A stretch of 64,000 nt of DNA from Candidatus Accumulibacter cognatus (GTDB lineage: Bacteria; Pseudomonadota; Gammaproteobacteria; Burkholderiales; Rhodocyclaceae), in NCBI GenBank assembly GCA_013414765.1, contig CP058708.1, positions 1,731,553 to 1,795,552 on the forward strand, in the 5' to 3' direction. Position numbers and translations under genes: made by a program. Shown piece after piece: positions 38,055 to 46,309 of the stretch. The notes under the pieces were generated by a model. That model ran no database searches. It saw nothing but the letters and a program-made list of their open reading frames with translations, and was not told the DNA's origin. Each line of letters opens with the position of its first letter. The stretch's first letter is position 1.

Positions 38055-38143
38055 GCCCAACACTACGGTCAAGGCCGATCTCTCGGTCGCTGGGCGCCCC
38101 GCGATAAAGCGCCGCGCAGAGCCCCTGAGCTTGAAAGTTAGGC
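38055..38143 (+). repeat. attC13
   Basis: R'' GCCCAAC at 38055-38061, arms CGGTCAAGGCCG / and TTGAAA, central stem GGTCGCTGGGCGCCCCGCGAT, R' GTTAGGC at 38137-38143. It follows the 3' end of the cassette 12 gene. Confidence 0.78.
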
Positions 38144-38159
38144 ATCAGAGGAGTCCCCA

Positions 38160-38922
38160 TTGCGCGTTACCGTCTGCGAGCTTCCTTACGAACGTCTTGA
38201 GATCAAGTCGAAGTGGAATGCCCTTTGCGCCCATACGCGCTCTCGGCGATCCGAACTGGTCGTGCTGCCAGAGTTCACTTTCGTTGAGCCTGTCTGGAAT
38301 CGCGAGGTATTTGATCACCAGGTCTGGGACGCCCAAGTCAAGCTCTTCGACCATTGGCTCGAACGCCTACCAGAACTGGGCGCCGAACACGTCATCGGTG
38401 CTCGTCCCTCCACTCAGGATGGAGCCTGCTTCAATGAGGGCTTTCTTTGGACGCCAGCCGCCGGATATCGTCCGCTCCGCAGGAAGCGCTACCTGCCCGA
38501 CGAGCCTGGCGGTTGGGAAGCGCGTTGGTTCCAGCGAGCAAATGACCCCTTTCGGGTCTTCCAGGCCGGTACGCTGACATTTGGCCTCAACATTTGCACA
38601 GAGCTGTGGGCGCTGGATAGCTACGCTGCCTATGCCGCCGTGCCTGCATCCGCTGTCGTAGCTCCACGCGCCACAGCAGCCGCTACTACCGAGAAATGGC
38701 TCGCGGTAGGTCGCGTCGCCGCAGTTCGGGCGGGCGCATACTGCATTTCATCGAATCGAGTTCACCCGGACGGGTCTTGTGGCGGCGTTGGCTGGATCAT
38801 TGACCCCCGATGGCCAGACTCTTGCCCTGACCTCGAGCGAGTCTCCTTTTGCAACCGTCGCGCTTGACCTGTCCGCAGCAGTCGCCGCACGGTCATCGTA
38901 TCCACGCTACGTCTTCCGCTGA
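38160..38922 (+). pseudogene. Cassette 13: nitrilase-superfamily amidohydrolase with a C-terminal frameshift
   Basis: Carbon-nitrogen hydrolase fold. The catalytic triad is visible: Glu in VVLPEFTFVE, Lys in LRRKRYLPDE, and Cys in FGLNICTELWALD. TTG start at 38160 after a gaggag site. The open frame ends at 38867 with unrelated residues, but a +1 shift at the run of five C (38804-38808) restores the expected end (PDGQTLALTSSESPFATVALDL ... YPRYVFR, stop 38920-38922). It is either a true frameshift, as in a decaying cassette, or a sequencing error in the C run. Confidence 0.75.
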
Positions 38923-39461
38923 TGCCTCACTTCTCCCTCGTCGTTCAGCTGCCGCGCTCGGGTACCGGCCATCGCCCTTCCGGGTGCGCTTCCCGGCCCA
39001 GCTTCGGCGGCGCCATCAGTCAGATCGCGCGAGCGAAGCGAGCCGATCTGAATCGATTGTTGGACGAGCCCGGCCGCCAGGAGCCTACCAAGCCTACAGA
39101 TGATATGTTCCGAGTGGAAATGCCAGATGAGAAACCCGGCCGAGAAAACAGCGCGGGAGCAACGCCTTGATCAATACGGCGCGGCGCGCCCAGGCGCGCC
39201 GCCAGCATCGACTCCTGGATCGGACCCAGATCGCGTGAGACTTGACCAATCGGCTCGCTGCCCGAACGTGGGGAGTAGGCGCCTCGGTCCGCGGGCCTGG
39301 TTGCCCAATCGCGAGTTTGGTTCTTGGCTTGAGCACCGCGCTAAGCAAGCGTCGCCAAACCGGCGCATGCCTTCACGCCCGAGCGCCTCCGTGAATCCAG
39401 ACCTCCGGGTCAAGGGCTTGGGCGGTACCCTCTGGACGGTTTTCCTCCGCGTAGCGGCTTC
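38923..39461. other. Cassette 14 region, no gene recognised
   Basis: A frame from 39127 runs through to 39546 and through the attC, but its sequence (Arg/Pro/Ser-rich, no motif) looks like noncoding translation. Core-like GCCTCAC (38924) and GTTGGAC (39059-39065) may be remains of a degenerate attC14. Confidence 0.4.
38924..39065 (+). repeat. attC14, doubtful
   Basis: R''-like GCCTCAC at 38924 and R'-like GTTGGAC at 39059-39065, 142 bp apart. The arms are weak (GCTCGGGTACCGGCC / no clear partner). Placed by spacing after the nitrilase gene. Confidence 0.3.
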
Positions 39462-39538
39462 GTCCAACATGTCGGTCAGCCGGACGCGCTACGGCCAGGG
39501 CGCCTCGCCGGCGCGGGCCGGTTACCTCTTCGTCAGGC
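39462..39538 (+). repeat. attC15
   Basis: R'' GTCCAAC at 39462-39468, arm GGTCAGCCGGACGCG and partner GCGGGCCGGTTACC, R' GTCAGGC at 39532-39538 (one mismatch from GTTRRRY). Confidence 0.7.
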
Positions 39539-39546
39539 CTCGCACG

Positions 39547-39972
39547 GTGCAGTTCAAATTTGTCTCGCTTTCGCTGTTGTGCCTTGCCGCGTGGAGTTCC
39601 GCATGGGCAAAAAGTCGAGCAACCGTTGGGGGCGGCGCAGGGGACAGTACCACTGTCGAGTACTTCTGGATGGCGATGTTTGTCCTTGGCGGCTTATGCG
39701 CCTTGTTCCTCGTACTGGCTGGCGCTTACCTTGCGGTCCGGAACATTCGCGAAGCACGCGTCATGAAGGGTATCGGAAGACCTCATGGCCTCAGGTACAA
39801 CGGCCTGGTGTTCAAACGCGGCTATGGACGCAGAGCACCGTCTTACTGCCCTGTGTGCCTCGCAACCACTGGTTGCCTGGTCCCTCTTCAGTTGGAGAAA
39901 GATCCCCCTCCGATCATGGCCCCCAGCTGGTGGCTAAGGTGCCCAAGTTGCAAGGGAACTTGGAGAGCGTAG
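39547..39972 (+). CDS. Cassette 15: small membrane protein with zinc-ribbon-like C-terminus
   Basis: 141 residues from GTG 39547, 9 bp after the core site. Signal/first membrane segment (FVSLSLLCLAAWSSAWA), a second segment (YFWMAMFVLGGLCALFLVLAGAYLAV), then a cytoplasmic-type tail with CPVC and CPSC pairs (SYCPVCLATTG ... RCPSCKGTWRA), probably a zinc ribbon. No family recognised. The longer frame starting at 39100 is rejected because it reads through the attC. Confidence 0.6.
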   Translation: MQFKFVSLSLLCLAAWSSAWAKSRATVGGGAGDSTTVEYFWMAMFVLGGLCALFLVLAGAYLAVRNIREARVMKGIGRPHGLRYNGLVFKRGYGRRAPSYCPVCLATTGCLVPLQLEKDPPPIMAPSWWLRCPSCKGTWRA

Positions 39973-40093
39973 GCAGGTACAAGGCTTGCCCAGCAAGGTT
40001 GCGTCCGCTTGAGGCTACTCGGAGCCGTCGCAATCAGATTCCCCTCCGCGTGGCCTCGACAAGGGGGTACGATGCAAGTTACCCTGCGATCTC

Positions 40094-40279
40094 TTGAAGC
40101 CATGGGGACGAACGGGCTATCGGGAACGGCGCAAACGCGGCGTGTCGGTGCGTGCAGCGTGGAACACCAGCAAGTCCGCGCACGGTCGGTGGCGGGTGTC
40201 GCAGACGCCGGCCCTGTCGATCGCGCGCCCGTTGCGCTTCTTCGAACAAAGGGGACTACCGAGCCTTGAGCCGCGGTAG
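40094..40279 (+). pseudogene. Group II intron reverse transcriptase/maturase, C-terminal fragment
   Basis: A frame of 61 codons reads LKPWGRTGYRERRKRGVSVRAAWNTSKSAHGRWRVSQTPALSIARPLRFFEQRGLPSLEPR (cited by its ends; stop TAG 40277). This matches the typical end of bacterial group II intron RTs (KRGV...AW.TAKSAHGPWRLS.TPAL..AL...YF...GLPSL). The RT and maturase X domains upstream are gone, so it is a 5'-truncated copy. Bacterial group IIC introns are known to insert at attC sites. Confidence 0.72.
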
Positions 40280-40293
40280 GAATTCAATTCATC

Positions 40294-40329
40294 GAACCGC
40301 CGGATACGTGACCCGTCCGTCCGGGGGGA
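40294..40329 (+). ncRNA. Group II intron domain V-like hairpin
   Basis: GAACCGCCGGATACGTGACC and the following bases pair into the GAACCGCC...CCGG..GGGGG stem-loop typical of domain V of group II introns, placed just after the RT fragment as it should be. The intron 3' end should lie within the next ~30 bp. Only by-eye pairing; a structure search would decide. Confidence 0.6.
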
Positions 40330-40378
40330 GGCCGAGAGGCTTTTTCCCATTCCGATAGGACACAACAATTGAGCCGTC

Positions 40379-40861
40379 ATGAACATTCGCCTTGCCATCA
40401 CAGATTCTGAGATCGCCGCTTGTTTTCCCGTGGTGCGGGAACTTCGGCCCCACCTCGCTGAAGATCAGTTTCTGTCCAGGGTTCGAAGCCAAGAAAAATC
40501 AGGCTATCAACTTGGCTTTGTCGAACAATCAGAAGGAGTTGTCGCTGTCGCAGGATTCCGGGTCGGTGAAAACCTGGCCTGGGGTCGTTTTCTGTATGTT
40601 GATGACCTGATAACGTTGCCCTCTCACAGATCAAAAGGGCTTGGCACCAGCCTTCTTTCCTGGCTTCGGGAATTCGCTGTACAGGAAGGCTGCGTACAAA
40701 TGCACCTTGATTCAGGTATCCAAAGAAAGGATGCACATCGTTTCTATGAGCGTGAAGGCATGTCAATTACAAGTTTCCACTTCGCGGAATACATCGCGCC
40801 CAACAGTGCGCTCCAGTTGGACGCTCTGCCGGCAAGCCGGCTCCGCGCCCCTGAACTTTGA
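40379..40861 (+). CDS. Cassette 16: GNAT acetyltransferase
   Basis: 160 residues. The acetyl-CoA motif is YVDDLITLPSHRSKGLGTSLLSWL (by ends; the RSKGLG loop is motif A), with motif B QMHLDSGIQRKDAHRFYEREGM. Start ATG 40379. The last ~20 residues are read from the attC site, so the chain end is cassette-specific. Possible substrates include antibiotics, amines or toxins; not determinable here. Confidence 0.88.
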   Translation: MNIRLAITDSEIAACFPVVRELRPHLAEDQFLSRVRSQEKSGYQLGFVEQSEGVVAVAGFRVGENLAWGRFLYVDDLITLPSHRSKGLGTSLLSWLREFAVQEGCVQMHLDSGIQRKDAHRFYEREGMSITSFHFAEYIAPNSALQLDALPASRLRAPEL

Positions 40862-40862
40862 C
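40798..40862 (+). repeat. attC16, R' degenerate
   Basis: R'' GCCCAAC at 40798-40804, arms GCTCCAGTTGGACG, CCGGCAAGCCGG stem, R' replaced by CTTTGAC at 40856-40862. Confidence 0.55.
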
Positions 40863-40885
40863 CTCAGGTCTCCGGGGGAAGCTCC

Positions 40886-41299
40886 GTGCCCATTCCGATG
40901 AAATCGATGGCGAAGAGCCGTACGCGTTCCCTGTTAGTAGCGTTCGCGGTTTTCCTGCTATCGGCAATCGCCGAAACCGGAGCCACCGAAGCGCCGGCCG
41001 GCAAGCCGGTTTTCAGGTGTGGCTGGTTCGATAACCCCACCCCTGGCAACGCCTGGCTCACGGACCGTGACGCCCAGTGGATCATTGGCACACAAGGTGG
41101 GCATCAAGCAGAAGGCGACTGGCCAGAGTTCCAGCCTGGCGAATGGATCTCCACGAACCGAAGCTATGGCTACGGTTGTGCCTGTATGAGCGTCATCGCA
41201 GACACCTCGTTGCACGAGATTCAGCGCATCGTTAGCGCAAAGTCCCGGCCGCTTAGCGCCTGCAAGAAGGACCCAACGCTCGCCAGGCGCCATCCGTAG
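40886..41299 (+). CDS. Cassette 17: secreted DUF4087-family protein
   Basis: 137 residues with a signal peptide (SLLVAFAVFLLSAIAETGA) and the DUF4087 signature FRCGWFDNPTPGNAWLTDRDAQW, GTQGGHQAEGDWPEF and SYGYGCACMSVIADTS (four Cys). The start is GTG 40886 (good ribosome site ggggaag) or ATG 40898. Function unknown. Probably the last cassette. Confidence 0.75.
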   Translation: MPIPMKSMAKSRTRSLLVAFAVFLLSAIAETGATEAPAGKPVFRCGWFDNPTPGNAWLTDRDAQWIIGTQGGHQAEGDWPEFQPGEWISTNRSYGYGCACMSVIADTSLHEIQRIVSAKSRPLSACKKDPTLARRHP

Positions 41300-41639
41300 G
41301 CCTGCCGGCAACGGTGCCGACAGCATTCGAGTCGAGTCCGACTATAACAATGACCAAATCCCCTGGCAGGCACTGACCACGCGCGATACCTGCGGGAACA
41401 AGGTTTGCGCTTTTTTAACTGTTGCCCTCTGTTTCTTGCCGATCATCTGCCGTCCCAGGCGTCGATTACGGCTACCCTGCTGAGCGGTCTCATCTTACTG
41501 CTCCGCATAGGCACTGTCATTCAGCCGCTTCGCGCAAGATCAGCCCGCCGAGCGGGTCGATGCTGGCAAGCCTGCCAGGGCAAGGAGCTGCGGTGGCCTG
41601 GTCGGTCAGTGCCTTCACCAATGGTGCGGATCAGAACTG
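41300..41639. other. End of integron region, no gene recognised
   Basis: No coding similarity on either strand. The nif-type regulatory sites for the next gene begin at 41650. Confidence 0.4.
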
Positions 41640-41649
41640 ACGGCGACTT

Positions 41650-41665
41650 TGTCGCGAAACCGACA
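41650..41665 (+). promoter_or_regulatory. NifA upstream activator site for the SIR2-like gene
   Basis: TGTCGCGAAACCGACA, an exact TGT-N10-ACA. It is 50 bp upstream of a sigma54-like -24/-12 site and ~100 bp upstream of the ATG. This places the gene in the NifA regulon even though it is next to the integron edge. Confidence 0.7.
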
Positions 41666-41715
41666 TCCCGATTGCCGCAGGAGCCGATCAGGCCTTGGCG
41701 ACTGGCTGGCGAGGC

Positions 41716-41730
41716 GGGCGCGCTTCTTGC
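41716..41730 (+). promoter_or_regulatory. Sigma54-like (-24/-12) promoter
   Basis: GGGCGCGCTTCTTGC; compared with TGGCACG-N4-TTGC there are two changes (first T, and A in GGCAC), with the -12 TTGC exact and the spacing correct. It is 33 bp before the ATG at 41764. The upstream TGT-N10-ACA supports it. Confidence 0.6.
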
Positions 41731-41763
41731 GTGGACACGGGAAACCCACCCGGAGTACGCACA

Positions 41764-42621
41764 ATGTCGACAATTCCCTCCACCGACCTTCTTGATGCCT
41801 GGCAATTCGGCCTCGCCGACGGCCGCATCGTTCCTTACCTCGGGCCCGGCGTGTTGGCCGATGTGACCTCGCTGGCCGACGGTCGGGCGATTCCCGCGAC
41901 CAGCGGGCAACTGATCCTGGCGATGAATGGCGGACGGCCGATGGCGCCGAAGCTGATGTACGAGTTCCCCAGGGCGGCGATGAACGTCGAACTCAAGCGC
42001 GGCAGGAACGCCGTCACGCGCTTTCTCGACAGCACCTACGGAGCCACGCGCTGGACGCGTGCGGCGCTGCACGCGTGGCTGGCGACGCTGCGGCCACCCT
42101 ACGTGATCGACATCAACCGCGATACGCAGTTGCTCGATTCCTATGCAGGGACGCCACACCTGCTGATCCTCGGTTGCGCACGCCTCGGCGGCACCGACTA
42201 TCGTTTCAAGCTGTATGTCTCGGACGGCGGCCGTTACCGCGTCATCTCGCCCGCGGAGGCCGATACGGCGCTGCCGGTGCTCTTCAAACCGATGGGAGCG
42301 CCGCTGCCGGAGCCGAGCTACATCGCCTCCGACGCCGACTATGTGGATTACATCACCGAGCTGATGGGCGGTTTCGCCGTGCCGTCGTTCGTCAAGGTGC
42401 GTCGCCGTGGCCGGCGCTATCTCCTGCTCGGCATGCGCCTCGATCGCGATACCGAGCGCATGGTCCTCGCCGACCTGATCCACGATGCCGCTGTCGAGCC
42501 GGCTGGCTGGGCGTTGATCGCCGAGCCGAACGCCAAGGAGCGGCGTTTCTGCCAGCGCATCGGCATCGAGATCGTCGAAGTCGATGCGCTGTCGCTGCTG
42601 GCCGAGGCCGTGCCGGGCTGA
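41764..42621 (+). CDS. SIR2-like domain protein, nif-regulated
   Basis: 285 residues. The N-terminal WQFGLADGRIVPYLGPGVL resembles the SIR2_2 NAD-binding start (A..xG..VLFLGAG..S), and RRRYLLLGMRLDRDTERMVL near residue 220 resembles the terminal SIR2_2 'LFLGYSL.D...R.LL' strand. The middle has DINRDTQLLDSYAG. Classical SIR2 catalytic HG motif is not evident. It ends facing draG (convergent). Sits under a NifA site, so a NAD-linked role in nitrogenase physiology is possible, but unproven. A signal peptide is absent. Confidence 0.65.
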   Translation: MSTIPSTDLLDAWQFGLADGRIVPYLGPGVLADVTSLADGRAIPATSGQLILAMNGGRPMAPKLMYEFPRAAMNVELKRGRNAVTRFLDSTYGATRWTRAALHAWLATLRPPYVIDINRDTQLLDSYAGTPHLLILGCARLGGTDYRFKLYVSDGGRYRVISPAEADTALPVLFKPMGAPLPEPSYIASDADYVDYITELMGGFAVPSFVKVRRRGRRYLLLGMRLDRDTERMVLADLIHDAAVEPAGWALIAEPNAKERRFCQRIGIEIVEVDALSLLAEAVPG

Positions 42622-42637
42622 TTTGCCCGGCGACCGA

Positions 42638-43549
42638 TCAGGCGGCGAACAGCAGCAGGGCGCGCGCCTGCGCGCGACAGCGGCTGGCGACGCCGGCGTC
42701 GAGGGCCTTGAGCCAGCGTCTCGGAATGGCCTGCGGCCCGTACAGCGCACCGGCGAGCATGCCGGCAATGGCGCCGGTGGTATCGGCGTCGCCACCGCGA
42801 TTGACGATGTCGACCAGGCAATCCTCGAAACCGTCGCCGTCGACCAGCCCCTGCAGGACTGCCTGCAGCGTCTCGACCACCCAGCCGCTGGGGTTTTCGC
42901 GGCGTGGGCGATCGCGGAACGAGAGCGCGGGATGTGCCGCCAGCAATGACCCAAGGTGGTGGCTGAATGTTTCCGCCAGCGAACAACCGCGCAGCAGATC
43001 CTGCACGGCCAGGGTCAGGAACTGACAGACCGCGTCGGAAACGACGTTGTGGTGAGTGACGTGCGCCTGCGCCTGCACGGCCGCGCGGACGGCCGCTGGC
43101 GACTGGCCGAAGGTGGCCAGGGCCACCGGCAGCACGCGCATCGCGGCGCCGTTACCGGCGTCGTGCTCGGAAGCCGGCGCGGCGGCTACGCCGGTCCGCC
43201 GGAAGGTGAGCAGGTTGCGGCGGACGGTATTGCCGATATCGACCGGCTTGCTCCGCATCCAGGCATCGAAGGCCTCGGCACAGGCGAGCGGGTCGACGCG
43301 GCCGCCGCTGGCCAGGATCGCATCGCCGAGAGCCAGCGACATGCTCGTGTCGTCGGTCACCTGGCCGGGCCTGAGCCTGAGCCAGCCGCCACCGACGATC
43401 TCGCGATGGACGCCGAAGTGATAGACGATCTCGCGCGGCGTCATGAACTCGACCGTGGCGCCCAGCGCGTCGCCGAGCGCCAGTCCGAGATAGGCGGCCT
43501 CCGCCCGCGCCGTGATCGTGCTGGAGCCGGTGGCCGGGGACGGCGTCAC
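42638..43549 (-). CDS. draG: ADP-ribosyl-[dinitrogenase reductase] glycohydrolase
   Basis: 303 residues; removes ADP-ribose from NifH to reactivate it. DraG motifs: AAYLGLALGDALGATVEFM, VTDDTSMSLALGDAI (di-Mn motif with the two Asp after Thr), and C-terminal NRGGDADTTGAIAGMLAGALYG (metal-binding NxGGDxDTxGA). GTG start at 43549, overlapping the ferredoxin stop by TGA/GTG. It is the last gene of the nifB operon, about 32 kb from draT; in most diazotrophs the two are adjacent. Confidence 0.95.
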   Translation of the reverse strand: MTPSPATGSSTITARAEAAYLGLALGDALGATVEFMTPREIVYHFGVHREIVGGGWLRLRPGQVTDDTSMSLALGDAILASGGRVDPLACAEAFDAWMRSKPVDIGNTVRRNLLTFRRTGVAAAPASEHDAGNGAAMRVLPVALATFGQSPAAVRAAVQAQAHVTHHNVVSDAVCQFLTLAVQDLLRGCSLAETFSHHLGSLLAAHPALSFRDRPRRENPSGWVVETLQAVLQGLVDGDGFEDCLVDIVNRGGDADTTGAIAGMLAGALYGPQAIPRRWLKALDAGVASRCRAQARALLLFAA

Positions 43550-43920
43550 CGGCTCGGGTACTCGACCAGGATGTCCTCGTCGCGGACGATGTACTGGCAG
43601 GCGAGGCGCCATTCGGTCGGCGGCAGATCGTCGACGTACATCTGCTCGATCTGCGCCTGCTTGATCTTGCCCATCTCCTTGAGCACCGCGACCTCGCGCA
43701 CGTTCAGCGGACCACCCATGTGGCCGTACTTGTTGTGACTGCTCTTGTCGACGCTGCTGACCTTGACCAGGCAGGTGCCGCACTCGCCGTCACCGCACGA
43801 AAAGTCGATCGGCACATGGTTTTCCTTGGCGAGCTTCAGGATCGTCTGGGTGTGGCTGCCGGCGACGGCGTAAATGGTCTTGTCCTTGTGCATCGGACTG
43901 GAAAAGGTGATGTTGGGCAT
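43546..43920 (-). CDS. fesII: FeSII-like (Shethna protein II) [2Fe-2S] ferredoxin
   Basis: 124 residues. Plant-type [2Fe-2S] motif CGDGECGTC with the fourth Cys in RLACQYIVRDEDILVEY. It begins with ITFSSPMHKDKTIYAVAG and has the DLPPTEWRLACQ segment as in Azotobacter FeSII, which binds nitrogenase under oxygen stress and protects its conformation. The insertion VDKSSHNKYGHMGGPLNVREVAVLKEMGK (by ends) corresponds to the helix-loop of FeSII. Overlaps the draG start. The assignment rests on recognised resemblance; FeSII function in this organism is inference. Confidence 0.8.
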   Translation of the reverse strand: MPNITFSSPMHKDKTIYAVAGSHTQTILKLAKENHVPIDFSCGDGECGTCLVKVSSVDKSSHNKYGHMGGPLNVREVAVLKEMGKIKQAQIEQMYVDDLPPTEWRLACQYIVRDEDILVEYPSR

Positions 43921-43957
43921 GGCAGGCTCCTGGTGAATGGAAGGGGTGGATGAAGAC

Positions 43958-45526
<1,569 letters not shown>

Positions 45527-45549
<23 letters not shown>

Positions 45550-46018
45550 CGGCCGGCGGTTCGTCGAAGCGGCAGGGATAGGCGGCGCCACCCGCCGTCT
45601 GCACATGGAAGGTACGTACCGCGCCGCGATTGCGCTGGCAGGCTTCGAGGTCGCCTGCCGGAAGCTCGCGCAGGCCGATCCAGGCGTCGATTGCCGCAAC
45701 GTCGAAACCCACCCGCCGCTCTTCGCCGACCTGCAGCAGCGGCCGCCGGATCAGCAGGGGGTTGTGCCGCAACAGCGCCAGGGCGCTCCGCTCATCGAGT
45801 CGGTAGGGCACGATGGTCCCCGCCTTGATCGCCGGCGCTACCGGATTGAACCACTGGGTAACTGGCAAGTCGCCGAGGAATTCCAGCAGTCGCACATTGC
45901 TCCAGAATTGATCGCGCAGGTCGCGGACCACCAGTTGGTGCCCGGCGGCGACCAGCAGCGCCTTTTGGCGGGCGTTGCCCGCACAGCCGGCCTTCTCGTA
46001 GAAGACGACCTCGGCCAT
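45527..46018 (-). CDS. nifO: NifO (ArsC-like nitrogenase-associated protein)
   Basis: 163 residues. Starts MAEVVFYEKAGCAGNARQKALLVAAGH, the thioredoxin-fold ArsC-like beginning with one Cys; later LLEFLGDLPVTQWFNPVAPAIKAG and NPLLIRRPLLQVGEERRVGF as in NifO/ArsC. NifO is found after nifB-fdxN in Azotobacter-type clusters and affects molybdenum or nitrate handling. Arg-rich/Cys-rich tail. The start ATG 46018 is 3 bp after the fdxN gene. Confidence 0.82.
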
Positions 46019-46020
46019 GT

Positions 46021-46299
46021 TCAGCGCGCCGCGATCTCGGCCTGCGCCGCCGCCCAGCGCGCCGGCGGGATGCCGGTCAGCGAACCCGGAGGGTTGAGCG
46101 CTTCGCCGAGTTCGTTGATGATCGCGCCCTCGATCGGGCAGATGCTGGCGCATTGCGGTTCGGCAAAATCGCCGCTGCATTCCGTGCATTTGTCGGCGTC
46201 GATCAGAAAGTGGGGTGTCGCCGCCTCGATCGCCCGCTGCGGGCAGAGCGGTTCACAAGCCCAGCAATTGACGCAGCTTTCGATGATTTCGAGGGCCAT
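46021..46299 (-). CDS. fdxN: 2[4Fe-4S] ferredoxin FdxN-type
   Basis: 92 residues. Cluster 1 CVNCWACEPLCP and cluster 2 CTECSGDFAEPQCASICP (8-residue insertion) as in ferredoxins encoded directly after nifB. In other diazotrophs such a ferredoxin supplies electrons or clusters to NifB. 11 bp after nifB; ATG 46299. Confidence 0.88.
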   Translation of the reverse strand: MALEIIESCVNCWACEPLCPQRAIEAATPHFLIDADKCTECSGDFAEPQCASICPIEGAIINELGEALNPPGSLTGIPPARWAAAQAEIAAR

Positions 46300-46309
46300 G
46301 CTCGCCTCC

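Larger units (their letters stand above)
39973..40378. other. Group II intron remnant and cassette boundary
   Basis: Only the intron fragments described below are recognised here. A short peptide frame precedes them and the rest is noncoding. The GNAT gene starts at 40379. Confidence 0.5.

Noticed and set aside
39100-39546. Long frame upstream of the cassette 15 gene
   Set aside because: Reads through attC15 with Arg/Pro/Ser-rich translation and no start context; the gene start is set at 39547.
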